Positions 7,957 through 18,933 of a DNA stretch of 64,000 nt are shown here, piece after piece. The notes under the pieces were generated by a model, which was not told the origin of the DNA, searched no databases, and worked only from the letters and a program-made list of their open reading frames with translations. The stretch covers positions 118,509 through 182,508 of the forward strand of contig NZ_AEEC02000008.1 in NCBI RefSeq assembly GCF_000300975.2. Direction: 5' to 3'. The DNA comes from Herbaspirillum frisingense GSF30. Its GTDB lineage: Bacteria > Pseudomonadota > Gammaproteobacteria > Burkholderiales > Burkholderiaceae_D. Numbering within the stretch: position 1 is the first letter of the stretch; each line of letters starts with the position of its first letter. The translations under genes and the position numbers were made by a program.

Positions 7957-8396
7957 ATGACCTCTTCCCTGACCATTGCCCAAGCTGCTGCGGCCACCGG
8001 CCTGTCGGTGCATACCCTGCGCTACTACGAGAGGATAGGCCTGCTCGATCCGGTCGAGCGGCGCGACAACCGGCATCGGCGCTATACCCAGGAAGACCTG
8101 AACTGGATCGCCTTCCTGAAGAAGCTCAAGGCCACCGGCCTGCCGGTGCGCGCCATGCTGCGCTACGCCGAGCTGCGGCGCGACGGCAATACCGTGGAGA
8201 GTGTCATGGAACGCAAGGCGATGCTGCAGGCCCATACGCTAAGCGTCCAGCAAACCCTGGCCGAACTGCAGGAAAACCTGGCCGTGCTGCACCACAAGCT
8301 GGCGCTGTACGACACCCTGGAACAGCAGGCGCGCATGGCGCCGGCCATTCCGGCAGGGCTGCCCCGACCGGCCTCAACCAAAGAAAGGATTGCACC

Positions 8397-8400
<4 letters not shown>
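7957..8400 (+). CDS. MerR-family transcriptional regulator
   Basis: This is a 147-residue MerR protein. The winged HTH is clear: [27 protein letters not shown], then [25 protein letters not shown] coiled-coil dimerisation helix follows (residues about 80-125). No cysteine cluster suited to metal binding is visible in the C-terminus, so it resembles the MerR group that controls aldo/keto reductases and responds to organic or redox stress. It overlaps the aldo/keto reductase start by four bases (ATGA), so the two are translationally coupled, and the MerR-type promoter immediately upstream implies autoregulation. The start at 7957 is preferred over 7903, because 7903 lies upstream of the promoter elements. 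Confidence 0.9.
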
Positions 8401-9428
<1,028 letters not shown>

Positions 9429-9541
9429 TTCCCTGGCCGCCCCCTGGCCGCCCCCTGACCGATCCCGCAGCAGCCCCCCCACCCGACGCCGACCTCGGCG
9501 CCGGGTCGGTTCCCTCCCCGAACCACCGACCTTCCGCCCCA

Positions 9542-9577
9542 CACCTACGTAGTCCTACTGAGCCCCTCTACGTGGTG
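9542..9577. promoter_or_regulatory. Imperfect inverted repeat upstream of the DUF3311-mctP operon
   Basis: CACCTACGTAG (9542-9552) and CTACGTGGTG (9568-9577) form an inverted repeat with one extra base. The left arm also contains the palindrome CTACGTAG. TACGTA-type dyads are common for LuxR/NarL-class response regulators. It is about 250 bases upstream of the transporter operon. Elsewhere in the gap (9429-9823) are two hairpins described separately and nothing else I recognise. Confidence 0.35.
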
Positions 9578-9742
9578 CCCCGCTTGTTCTGCTTGTCGTA
9601 AATGCCAATACTACGACCAACAAAAAAAGCCGCATCCGCGTGCCGACAATCCACGATCAGGGACATTCACCACCAGGCTGCAGCCAGCCGGCTGAGCGCA
9701 TCCGTCGGCAGGCTGCCGCTGCGCGCAGGTTCAGCATCAATA

Positions 9743-9794
9743 CCCGGACATGACCTGTCCGGGGGATAAAAAAACAGGGCGTCAAAAACGCCCT
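9743..9794 (-). terminator. Two adjacent hairpins, the second a minus-strand terminator
   Basis: CCCGGACA (9743-9750) pairs with TGTCCGGG (9756-9763). Immediately after, AGGGCGT (9776-9782) pairs with ACGCCCT (9788-9794), and read on the minus strand the second hairpin is followed by seven T residues (the A-tract at 9768-9774). No minus-strand gene needing termination lies to the right. The pair may block antisense transcription or act in the 5' leader of the transporter mRNA. Orientation and function are uncertain. Confidence 0.5.
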
Positions 9795-9823
9795 ACCACC
9801 TTCAAAACGACAGAGGAGAACAG

Positions 9824-10036
9824 ATGTCCGTCGCTGCCCCATCCGCAAAGAGTCCTTTGCGCCTATTGCTGTTGCTGCCTTTCATCGCCCTGCTCTGGGT
9901 ACCGTTCTACAACCAGGAACTGCCCAGCCTGTTCGGCTTCCCCTTCTTCTACTGGTATCAGCTGGCGTGGGTGCCGCTGACTTCCCTGATCATCTGGCTG
10001 GTCTATCGTGATGGCCTGACAAAGGGAGTCGAGTGA
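9824..10036 (+). CDS. DUF3311 small membrane protein, symporter partner
   Basis: This is a 70-residue membrane protein of the DUF3311 family. Two transmembrane helices are evident: LRLLLLLPFIALLWVPFY (residues about 12-29) and FYWYQLAWVPLTSLIIWLVY (about 42-61). A GAGGAGAA site precedes the ATG. DUF3311 genes are typically found directly upstream of sodium:solute symporters of the MctP/ActP type and are assumed to be an accessory subunit. Here its stop codon overlaps the mctP start (TGATG), which supports a stoichiometric complex or coupled synthesis. Confidence 0.9.
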   Translation: MSVAAPSAKSPLRLLLLLPFIALLWVPFYNQELPSLFGFPFFYWYQLAWVPLTSLIIWLVYRDGLTKGVE

Positions 10037-11529
10037 TGGAGACCTCCAACATCCACTGGACCGCCCTCTGGGTCTTCCTGTTCTTCTTCGTGCTGGTCAC
10101 CGTGCTGGGTTTCATGGCCTCGAAATGGATGGCCGGCCCCAGCAACAAGGGCGCCCACCTCGATGAATGGGGCCTGGGTGGCCGCAACTTCGGCACCTGG
10201 ATCACCTGGTTCCTGGTCGGCGGCGACTTCTATACCGCCTATACCGTCATCGCCGTGCCGGCGCTGGTCTATGCGGTGGGGGCCTATGGCTTCTTCGCCC
10301 TGCCCTACACCATCCTGGTCTATCCCATCGTGTTCGTGATCATGCCCAAGCTGTGGCATGCCGCCCACAAGGCCGGTCACGTGACCGCCGCCGACGTGGT
10401 CTGGGGTCGCTACCAGTCGCGTCCGCTGGAGTTCGCCATCGCCCTGACCGGCGTGGTCGCCACCATGCCCTACATCGCGCTGCAGCTGATCGGCATGGAA
10501 GTGGTCATCAAGGCCCTCGGCCTGACCGGTGAACTGCCGCTGCTGGCGGCCTTCGTGATCCTGGCGCTGTACACCTACTCGGCCGGCCTGCGGGCGCCGG
10601 CTCTGATCGCCTTCGTCAAGGACATCATGATCTACATCGTGGTGATCGTGGCGGTGGTGGTGGTGCCGGCCAAGCTGGGTGGCTACGGTGCGGTGTTCAG
10701 CTCGGCGCGCGATGCCTTCGCCCTCAAGGGTGGTGCTACCGGCCTGACCCTGAAGCCCACGCAGTTCCTGCCCTTCGCCTCGCTGGCCCTGGGTTCGGCG
10801 CTGGCGGCCTTCATGTATCCGCATACGCTGACCGGCATCTTCGCCGCCAAGGACGCCAATACCATCCGCAAGAACGCGGTGTTCCTGCCGGCCTATACCG
10901 TGCTGCTGGGTCTGATCGCGCTGCTGGGTTACATGGCCTATGCCGCTGGCATCAAGGTGCAAGCCAACAACGACGTGGTCCCGGCGCTGTTCAACAACCT
11001 GTTCCCGGGCTGGTTCGCCGGCTTCGCCTTCGCTGCCATCGCCATCGGTGCGCTGGTGCCGGCTGCGGTGATGTCCATCGGTGCCTCCAACCTGTTCACC
11101 CGCAACTTCTGGAAGCCTTACGTCAATCCTGGCATCAGCCATGAAGGCGAAGCCAAGGTGGCCAAGATCGTGTCGCTGGTGGTCAAGTTCGGCGCGCTGG
11201 TGTTCATCCTGTTCCTGCCGACCAAGTTCGCGCTGGACCTGCAGTTGCTGGGCGGCGTGTGGATCCTGCAGACCTTCCCGGCCCTGGTGTTCGGCCTGTT
11301 CGTCGGCTGGTTCGGTGCGCGCGCCCTGCTGTGCGGCTGGGCGGTGGGCATCGTCGGTGGTAGCTGGATGGCCTTTGCCGATGGCATCAAGCCGGTCCAT
11401 AGCTTCATCATCGGTGGCGAGGCCTACACGCTCTACACCGGCCTGATCGCTCTGACCCTCAACGTGGTCGTGGCCGTGATCGCCAACCTGATCTTCGGCA
11501 AGGGTTCGCAGCCCGCGCTGAAGCGCTGA
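10036..11529 (+). CDS. mctP: Sodium:solute symporter, MctP-like monocarboxylate permease
   Basis: This is a 497-residue sodium/solute symporter (SSS family) with about 13 hydrophobic segments. The N-terminal WALWVFLFFFVLVTVLGF helix, the GRNFGTWITWFLVGGDFYTAYT segment and the later GALVPAAVMSIGASNLFTRNF segment match the MctP/DhlC branch, which imports monocarboxylates such as lactate, pyruvate, propionate and acetate, or some amino acids. The ATG at 10036 overlaps the DUF3311 stop codon; a GTG at 10033 is also possible. A perfect terminator follows. The substrate is inferred from the subfamily and from its neighbourhood of organic-acid genes. Confidence 0.88.
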   Translation: METSNIHWTALWVFLFFFVLVTVLGFMASKWMAGPSNKGAHLDEWGLGGRNFGTWITWFLVGGDFYTAYTVIAVPALVYAVGAYGFFALPYTILVYPIVFVIMPKLWHAAHKAGHVTAADVVWGRYQSRPLEFAIALTGVVATMPYIALQLIGMEVVIKALGLTGELPLLAAFVILALYTYSAGLRAPALIAFVKDIMIYIVVIVAVVVVPAKLGGYGAVFSSARDAFALKGGATGLTLKPTQFLPFASLALGSALAAFMYPHTLTGIFAAKDANTIRKNAVFLPAYTVLLGLIALLGYMAYAAGIKVQANNDVVPALFNNLFPGWFAGFAFAAIAIGALVPAAVMSIGASNLFTRNFWKPYVNPGISHEGEAKVAKIVSLVVKFGALVFILFLPTKFALDLQLLGGVWILQTFPALVFGLFVGWFGARALLCGWAVGIVGGSWMAFADGIKPVHSFIIGGEAYTLYTGLIALTLNVVVAVIANLIFGKGSQPALKR

Positions 11530-11561
11530 GCGAGCGCCTGCGGGCGCCCGTCGTAGAAAAG

Positions 11562-11597
11562 CCGAGCCCGACCCATGTGGTCGGGCTCGGTTTTTTT
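11562..11597 (+). terminator. Rho-independent terminator after mctP
   Basis: CCGAGCCCGACC (11562-11573) pairs perfectly over 12 bp with GGTCGGGCTCGG (11579-11590) across a 5-base loop, followed by seven T residues. It separates mctP from the convergent thiolase gene. Confidence 0.95.
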
Positions 11598-11626
11598 GTT
11601 CCCCGAAGCCGGTGGCCGTTACGTTC

Positions 11627-12811
11627 TCAGGCCAGCGCTTCCAGGCACAGGGCGATACCCTGACCACCGCCGATGCACAGCGACACCACGGCGCGCCGCT
11701 GGCCGGTGCGCTGCAGTGCGTGGGCGGCCTTGGTGATGAGGATGGCCCCGGTGGCGCCGATGGGGTGACCGTGGGCGATGGCGCCACCGTCGATGTTGAG
11801 GATGTCGGACGGAATGTCCAGCTCACGCTGCACCGCCAGCGCGATGGCGGCAAAGGCTTCGTTGATCTCGAAACGGTCCACCTCGCCCAGGCTCCAGCGG
11901 GCGCGGGCCAGCGCCTGGCGGATCGCCGGCACCGGTCCCAGGCCGAACATGCCCGGCTCCACGCCACTGACGGCCGCTGCGCGCACAACCACCAGCGGGG
12001 CCAGGCCCAAAGCATCGGCGGTCTCGCGGGTACTCACGATCATCGCCGCCGCACCGGCATTCACGCCGGGCGCATTGCCGGCGGTGATGCTGCCGTCCTT
12101 GCGGAAGGCCGGCTTCAGGCGGGCCAGCGATTCGACCGTGGTGTCCGGGCGCACGGACTCGTCCTGGTCGAAGATCTGTTCACCTTTCTTGCTGGTGAGG
12201 GTAATGGGCAGGATCTCGCGGCTGAAGTAGCCGGCCGCCTGGGCGGCGGCGAAGCGCTGCTGGCTCTGCGCGGCGTAGTGGTCCTGCTGCTCGCGGCTGA
12301 GGCTGAACTGCTGCACCAGGTCCTCGGTATGCCAGCCGGAATGCTTGCCGGAGAAGGCATCGTTGAGGCCGTCGCTGAGGATGGCGTCGATCACCGCGCC
12401 ATCGCCCATGCGCATGCCGGCACGCGCCCCGGGCAGCAGATAGGGGGCGCGCTCCATGTTTTCCATGCCGCCGGCGATGACACAGCGCGACAGCCCGGCA
12501 CTGATCTCGCCCAGTGCCGTCACCACTGCCTGGGCGCCGGAACCGCAGACGCGGTTGATCGCCATGGCCGGGGTCTCGACCGGCAGACCGCCCTTGATCG
12601 CAGCCTGGCGGGCCGGGTTCATGGCGTTGCCGGCCTGGATCACATTGCCCATCACCACCGAATCGACCACTTCCGGGGCGATCCGGGTGTTCTGCAAGAC
12701 CGCCCGGATCGCCTGGGCGCCCAGCTCCACGGCGGGGACGTCCTTCAGACTGCCGCCAAAGCTGCCGATCGCGGTGCGACGCGGCGAACTGATCACGATT
12801 TCCTGCTGCAT
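11627..12811 (-). CDS. Acetyl-CoA C-acyltransferase (thiolase)
   Basis: This is a 394-residue thiolase II. The nucleophilic Cys lies in AINRVCGSGAQAV, the catalytic His in GHPIGATGA, and the second Cys in SLCIGGGQGIAL. The N-terminus IVISSPRRTAIGSFGG is typical of biosynthetic acetyl-CoA acetyltransferases (AtoB/PhaA type), which interconvert two acetyl-CoA with acetoacetyl-CoA. The ATG at 12811 has AAGGAG seven bases upstream; an extended start at 12940 is unlikely. No phaB or 3-hydroxyacyl-CoA dehydrogenase gene is adjacent, so its use in PHB synthesis or in ketone-body/fatty-acid breakdown is open. The upstream gap carries an 18-base-period direct repeat. Confidence 0.93.
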   Translation of the reverse strand: MQQEIVISSPRRTAIGSFGGSLKDVPAVELGAQAIRAVLQNTRIAPEVVDSVVMGNVIQAGNAMNPARQAAIKGGLPVETPAMAINRVCGSGAQAVVTALGEISAGLSRCVIAGGMENMERAPYLLPGARAGMRMGDGAVIDAILSDGLNDAFSGKHSGWHTEDLVQQFSLSREQQDHYAAQSQQRFAAAQAAGYFSREILPITLTSKKGEQIFDQDESVRPDTTVESLARLKPAFRKDGSITAGNAPGVNAGAAAMIVSTRETADALGLAPLVVVRAAAVSGVEPGMFGLGPVPAIRQALARARWSLGEVDRFEINEAFAAIALAVQRELDIPSDILNIDGGAIAHGHPIGATGAILITKAAHALQRTGQRRAVVSLCIGGGQGIALCLEALA

Positions 12812-12925
12812 GGCCTGCTCCTTCCTCACAAGTCGTTCTTCACCCATGCCGCTATCTGCGACCACCCGACGGGCGGCGCTGACAGGCAGCGGCACACCGT
12901 TACCATCCCGACAAGAGGCGGGAAG

Positions 12926-12953
12926 GCAACTTACTTTCATAATGCAACTTACT
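12926..12953. repeat. Direct repeat GCAACTTACT, 18-base period, upstream of the thiolase
   Basis: GCAACTTACT occurs at 12926-12935 and again at 12944-12953, exactly 18 bases start to start, about 115-145 bases upstream of the thiolase start. The region is noticeably AT-rich. This looks like tandem half-sites of an operator, with the regulator unknown. Confidence 0.45.
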
Positions 12954-13077
12954 AGATGCTATCACTGCGGACGCCGATTGGCATCTCGTAGTTTTGCTGT
13001 TGCCGGCGTGGGGTCGGTAAGTCAGGAGGAGGGCCCGCCGTCGAGCGACGGCGGGTGGTGGCGCAGCGAGGAGCGCC

Positions 13078-13716
13078 TCAGTCGGCGCTGCTGGCGGCCG
13101 GATGTTCGGCCAGCGGCACGAAGGTATTGCTGGCGGCATCCAGCGCCAGGATGGAGCCGGATTCGATGTCATAGACCCAGCCGTGCAACGCCAGGCGGCC
13201 CTGCGCCAGGGCCACCGCCACCGAGGGATGGGTGCGGATGTTGTTCAGCTGGGCGATCACGTTCTCGCGCACCATGCCGTCGATGCGGTCCTTTTCGGTG
13301 GCGTGCGGGCGGGATTCGTTGATCATGCGGGCCGCATCCGTATGGTGCAGCCAGTTGCGCACGGCCGGCATGTGATCCAGGCAGGCACAGGTCGCCACGG
13401 CGGTCATGGCGCCGCAGTCGGAGTGGCCGCAGATGACGATGTCGGACACCTTCAGCTGCGCCACCGCGTATTCCACCGTGGCACTCACGCCGCCCGGCTC
13501 GGGGCCGAAGGACGGCACGATGTTGCCGGCGTTGCGGATGACGAACAGGTCGCCCGGTTCGCGCTGGGTGACCAGCTCCGGCACCATGCGGCTGTCCGAA
13601 CAGGAGATGAACAGGGCCTTGGGCGTCTGCCCGGTGGCCAGGGTCTTGAACAGCTCCTTGCGGGAGGGGAAGACGTCCTGCTGGAAGCGCAGGAAGCCAT
13701 TGATGATGTCGCGCAT
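13078..13716 (-). CDS. Beta-class carbonic anhydrase
   Basis: This 212-residue zinc enzyme interconverts CO2 and bicarbonate in the cytoplasm. The ligands are C39 and D41 (CSDSR), H98 and C101 (HSDCGAM), with the conserved RNAGNIV and [11 protein letters not shown] segments between. The length and the C-terminal [21 protein letters not shown] motif fit the Can/CynT-type beta class. It probably supplies bicarbonate to carboxylases. No cyanase gene adjoins it, so a role as the cyn-operon enzyme is not supported. The gene is transcribed alone, with short gaps to the thiolase and to dctD. Confidence 0.94.
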   Translation of the reverse strand: MRDIINGFLRFQQDVFPSRKELFKTLATGQTPKALFISCSDSRMVPELVTQREPGDLFVIRNAGNIVPSFGPEPGGVSATVEYAVAQLKVSDIVICGHSDCGAMTAVATCACLDHMPAVRNWLHHTDAARMINESRPHATEKDRIDGMVRENVIAQLNNIRTHPSVAVALAQGRLALHGWVYDIESGSILALDAASNTFVPLAEHPAASSAD

Positions 13717-13862
13717 GGGGGAATGCCTTGGTCTGGATGATCAACAGCCGGCATTATCGCCCGGAATCGCAATCGTCGCCTTGGCAAGTCGGCAATGGTC
13801 GACCGAACGAAACCCGCACGGACCGCCGGCTGCTTCGTTTTCCCTTCTCTTCCCTGCCCGCC

Positions 13863-15199
<1,337 letters not shown>

Positions 15200-15200
<1 letters not shown>

Positions 15201-17008
15201 CAATTCTCCGTCTTCAACAGGGGCAGGCGCACCACGAATTCGGCGCCGCCTTGTTCATGATTATGCGCGCTCAACTGACCATTCATGGCTTGCACGATCG
15301 ATGAGGAAATCGCCAGTCCCAGCCCCAGGCCCTTGCTGGAAGACTTGGTAGTGAAGAAGGGTTCGAACAGGTGCGGGGCCACCTCGTCGGCGATGCCGGT
15401 CCCGGAATCGCGGATGCGCAGCACCGCCTGGCGCTGGGCGTGATCGACCTCCAGCAGCACGCAGACGCATTTGCGCGGCGCCTCTTCGACGGCATCCAGG
15501 GCATTGCGCAAGAGATTGATCAGGACCTGCTCGGTGCGCACCGCGTCGCCGGTGACGTGGACGGCTTCGCGCAGTTCGATGCGCACTTCGACGCCCTGCT
15601 TCTCGAAGTCGCCCGACAGCAGCAGCACCGAGGCCTCGATGGCCTGGCGCAGATCGACCGCCACCGGCGCATCGCCGCTCTTGCGCGCAAAGCCCTTCAA
15701 CTGGCCGATGATGCGGCCCATGTGGGCGCTGGCGCTGCTGATGTGTTGCAGGTTTTCCGCCACCTGGGCCTGTTGGCCGCGGGCCAGGAACTTCACCGAA
15801 TTGTCGGCAAAGGCGCGGATTGCCGCCAGCGGCTGGTTCAGCTCGTGTGTGACGCCGGCCGCCATCTGTCCCAGCATGGCCAGCTTGCCGGCCTGGACCA
15901 GCTCGTCCTGGGTGCTGCGCAAGAGGCTTTCGGTCTGCTGCAGCTTGGCGTACTTGGTGGCGATGGCCTGGTTGGCGGCGGTCAGTTCTTCGGTGCGCTG
16001 GGCGATGCGCTGGTCCAGTTCCTCGGCGGCGCGGCGCAGGGCATCACGGGACTCCAGCCGCTCCTGCAGGCGGCGCCGGTGCTGGTACCAGGCCAGCAGC
16101 GAAATGGCCAGCGCCAGCATGAACAGGGCCGCAGCCATGGTCGAGAGCATGGCCGTGCGCTGCATGCGCGCCTGCGAGGGAAACAGCATCAGCTGCCAGC
16201 CCAGCCGCCCCACCGTGCGCGAGACGTGGGTGCCGAAGCCGCGCTGCAGGGCCGGTGGCAGCGCCGTCACCGGAGTGATGGGCAGGTCTGCATATTGGTG
16301 GGTGCCGGCCAGCTCCTGCTGCACCGGCGCGCTCAGGGCCTGCAGGCTGTGGTATTTCCATTCCGGCCGGTTGGAGAGGAAGACCACGCCGCCAGCATCG
16401 GTCAGGGTGATCGGATCGCTGCTGCTGCGCCAGGTATGTTCGAATTCGGCCAGGTCCACCTTGACCACCATGACGCCGATGGGCAGGTCACCCTCGGCCT
16501 GGTCCTGGCGCCGGTAGATCGGTTGCGCGATGAAATAGCCCGGCTCGCTGGAGATATTGCCGATGCCGTAGAAGCGCCCTGCCCGCCCCTGTACCGCCTC
16601 GCGGAAATAAGGACGGAAGCCGAAGTCGCGCCCGACAAAGCTGAACTCATCGTCCCAGTTGCTGGACGCCAGCGTCAGTCCCCGGCGATCCAGCATGAAG
16701 ATATTGACTGCCCGGGATTGCTGCTGGATGGTCTTGAAGGCGCGGTTCAGGCGGTCCACCGCCAGGGCGTCCTCGGGATGCTGCAGGACCTGGCGCACAT
16801 CGGTCTGGAAGCCCAGGGCAAAGGGCAAGGCCTCGTACTTCTGCAGGATCGATTCCAGGTCCAGCGCGGCGATCTGCAATTGCGCCGCGCCCATGTTCTG
16901 CTGGTCCGTCGCCGCCTTGCGCAGGGCCACGCGATAGGTGATCCCGCACACCAGCAGCGTGGTGGCGAAGAACAGGATCAGGATCAGCAGGTTGCGTCTG
17001 GCTCGCAT
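15200..17008 (-). CDS. dctB: Sensor histidine kinase DctB
   Basis: This is a 602-residue membrane kinase. A first transmembrane helix (residues about 6-26, LLILILFFATTLLVCGITY), a periplasmic double-PAS/Cache sensor of about 265 residues and a second helix (LSTMAAALFMLALAISLLAWY, about 290-310) precede a coiled coil. The dimerisation domain has His388 in GVTHELNQPLAAIRAF, the DctB/FixL-type H-box. The HATPase domain carries NLLRNALDAVEE, RDSGTGI and GLGLGLAIS. DctB senses C4-dicarboxylates in the periplasm and phosphorylates DctD. The gene overlaps dctD. The terminator just upstream separates it from kgtP, so it needs its own promoter, or readthrough. Confidence 0.93.
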
Positions 17009-17045
17009 GCGTTCGAAATGACAGGTCCGTGGGGATAAAAGCAGC

Positions 17046-17067
17046 GCGGCGCCCCGCTGGGCGCCGC
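17046..17067 (-). terminator. Terminator between kgtP and dctB
   Basis: Read on the minus strand, GCGGCGCCC-AGCG-GGGCGCCGC forms a perfect 9-bp stem (17046-17054 with 17059-17067), followed after GCTGC by TTTT (17037-17040). It lies about 75 bases past the kgtP stop codon. The T-run is short, so termination may be partial. Confidence 0.65.
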
Positions 17068-17140
17068 GTTGAAGGCCACATGATAACGCGACAGCCGAAG
17101 CTGCCGCGCTGAACCTGCGCTGATGCTGGCGTTACACCAA

Positions 17141-18493
17141 TCAGGCCGGCTTGTGCAGCTTGCCGGGCTCGGCGGTGTCCTGCTCGTCCGGGTTCATGGC
17201 GACATCACCCTTGAGGTGGCCATGGCGTTGCGGGTCGGGCATGCGCAGGCTGATGATCAGGGCCACCAGGCACAGGGCGCTGACATACCAGTAGAAGGCC
17301 GATTCCACGCCAGCCGACTTCAGCGACAGCGCCACGAACTCGGCCGAACCGCCGAAGATGGCATTACCCACCGCATAGGACAGGCCCACGCCCAGGGCGC
17401 GCACTTCGGGCGGGAACATCTCGGCCTTGATCAGGCCGCTGATGGAGGTGTAGAAGCTGACGATGGTCAGGGCCAGGATGGCCAGCGCCATGGCCACGCC
17501 CGGGCTGCTCACGTCCTTCAGGAAGTGCAGGATGGGGAAGGTGCCGATCATGCCGAAGAAGGCGAAGCAGAGCATGGAATTGCGACGGCCGATCTTGTCC
17601 GAGATGGCACCGAAGATCGGTTGCAGGATCATGTAGACGAACAGCGCGCCGGTCATGACGCCATTGGCGACCTTGGGGTCCATGCCGGCGGTGTTGACCA
17701 GGTACTTCTGCATGTAGGTGGTGAAGGTGTAGAACATCAGCGAACCACCGGCGGTGAAGCCGACCACGTTCAGGAAGGCGCGCTTGTGCTGTAGCAAGCC
17801 CTTCAGGGTGCCAGCGTCCTTCTTCTTGCGTGCACCGGCCGACGAGGTCTCAGCCAGCGAGCTGCGCAGGTACATCGCCACCAGCGCACCGACCGCGCCC
17901 AGCACGAAGGGAACGCGCCAGCCCCAGGCCATCAGCTCGGCCTTGGTCAGCCATTGCTGCATGCCGAACAGCACCAGCACGGCCAGCAACTGGCCGCCGA
18001 TCAGGGTCACGTACTGGAAGGAGGCGAAGAAGCCGCGACGACCATTGGGCGCCACCTCACTCATGTAGGTGGCCGAGGTGCCGTATTCACCGCCCACCGA
18101 CAGGCCCTGGAACAGGCGTGCCAGCAGCAGCAGGGCCGGGGCCCAGGCGCCGATGGTGGCGTAGGTCGGCATCACGGCCACGGCCAGCGAGCCGCCGCAC
18201 ATCATCAGCACCGAGATCAGCATGGAGGTCTTGCGGCCATGCTTGTCGGCGATGCGGCCGAACAGCCAGCCGCCGATGGGACGCATCAGGAAACCGGCGG
18301 CGAACACGCCTGCCGTGTTGAGCAACTGGCTGGTGGGGTCGCCCTTGGGGAAGAAGGCCGGCGCGAAGTAGATCGCGCAGAAGGAATAGACATAGAAGTC
18401 GAACCATTCGACCAGGTTGCCCGAGGATGCGCCGAGGATGGCGAAGATGCGCTTGCGGTACTCTGCCGCGCTCAGTTTGACGTTGTCGCTCAT
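17141..18493 (-). CDS. kgtP: MFS dicarboxylate/alpha-ketoglutarate permease (KgtP-like)
   Basis: This is a 450-residue metabolite:H+ symporter of the MFS. The start [26 protein letters not shown] is the signature of the KgtP/ProP/ShiA family, and the loop motif [13 protein letters not shown] follows helix 2. About 12 hydrophobic helices are present. The ATG at 18493 has AGGAG upstream; the longer open frame to 18637 lacks support. It probably imports 2-oxoglutarate or a related dicarboxylate. The adjacent dctBD genes and the sigma-54 promoter upstream indicate induction by dicarboxylates. KgtP rather than DctA is the transporter linked to DctBD here, an arrangement seen in some proteobacteria. 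Confidence 0.9.
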   Translation of the reverse strand: MSDNVKLSAAEYRKRIFAILGASSGNLVEWFDFYVYSFCAIYFAPAFFPKGDPTSQLLNTAGVFAAGFLMRPIGGWLFGRIADKHGRKTSMLISVLMMCGGSLAVAVMPTYATIGAWAPALLLLARLFQGLSVGGEYGTSATYMSEVAPNGRRGFFASFQYVTLIGGQLLAVLVLFGMQQWLTKAELMAWGWRVPFVLGAVGALVAMYLRSSLAETSSAGARKKKDAGTLKGLLQHKRAFLNVVGFTAGGSLMFYTFTTYMQKYLVNTAGMDPKVANGVMTGALFVYMILQPIFGAISDKIGRRNSMLCFAFFGMIGTFPILHFLKDVSSPGVAMALAILALTIVSFYTSISGLIKAEMFPPEVRALGVGLSYAVGNAIFGGSAEFVALSLKSAGVESAFYWYVSALCLVALIISLRMPDPQRHGHLKGDVAMNPDEQDTAEPGKLHKPA

Positions 18494-18680
18494 GGATATC
18501 TCCTGTGTGGGCCGCTCCTTCCCGGCGCTGGCGCGTCGGTCGTGCGGCGGGTCATCTTGCTTTTGGTGGAACCGGAACAAGGCAATCAGGAGAGCGACGC
18601 AAGCAGCCGTCAGGGTGTGGACGATGCTGGCCCGCATCAGAGGTCTGTCTCCGTTTTTGCTTTTGTTTTGTGGCTCTTAT

Positions 18681-18696
18681 TGCAGACTTCGTGCCA
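18681..18696 (-). promoter_or_regulatory. Sigma-54 promoter of kgtP
   Basis: On the minus strand this reads TGGCACG-AAGT-CTGCA, matching the consensus TGGCACG-N4-TTGCA except for one base. The GG and GC doublets are separated by exactly 10 bases, as sigma-54 requires. Transcription would start near 18670, leaving a leader of roughly 175 bases before kgtP. Confidence 0.82.
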
Positions 18697-18779
18697 AGAA
18701 CCAGGCAGGGCCTCGAAAATACGTAAGTCATTGATTTAATTGCATTTTCATTTCTGGATCAGGGAAAAACGCGCAGAAG

Positions 18780-18826
18780 TCCGGGCGGATTCCCGGAATG
18801 CTGCCGCGCCGCATGTCCGGGAATCC
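18780..18826. promoter_or_regulatory. Candidate DctD enhancer (upstream activating sequence)
   Basis: GGATTCCCGGA (18787-18797) and its exact reverse complement TCCGGGAATCC (18816-18826) form an 11-bp inverted pair. A further half-site, TCCGGG at 18780-18785, makes a second dyad with CCCGGA. The cluster lies 85-130 bases upstream of the sigma-54 promoter, the usual distance for an NtrC-class enhancer. Confidence 0.55.
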
Positions 18827-18853
18827 ATCCTGACCACCCCGCTGGATGGGACG

Positions 18854-18889
18854 AAAAAAAAACGGCGCATGTCGGTTCGACATGCGCCG
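18854..18889 (-). terminator. Rho-independent terminator of maeB
   Basis: CGGCGCATGTCG (18863-18874) pairs perfectly with CGACATGCGCCG (18878-18889) across a 3-base loop. On the minus strand nine T residues follow (18862-18854). It lies 45 bases after the maeB stop codon. Confidence 0.95.
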
Positions 18890-18933
18890 CTTTCGCGGTC
18901 TTGCGCTTGAATCAATGCGCCATCAGCGCGCCA

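Noticed and set aside
10003..12015. 670-codon open frame on the minus strand opposite mctP
   Set aside because: His/Gln/Asp/Arg-rich, repetitive composition typical of the antisense of a GC-rich gene; it lies across the convincing mctP gene, its terminator and part of the thiolase.
15371..17038. 555-codon open frame on the plus strand opposite dctB
   Set aside because: Antisense of a high-GC gene; dctB is well supported and overlaps dctD in the normal way.
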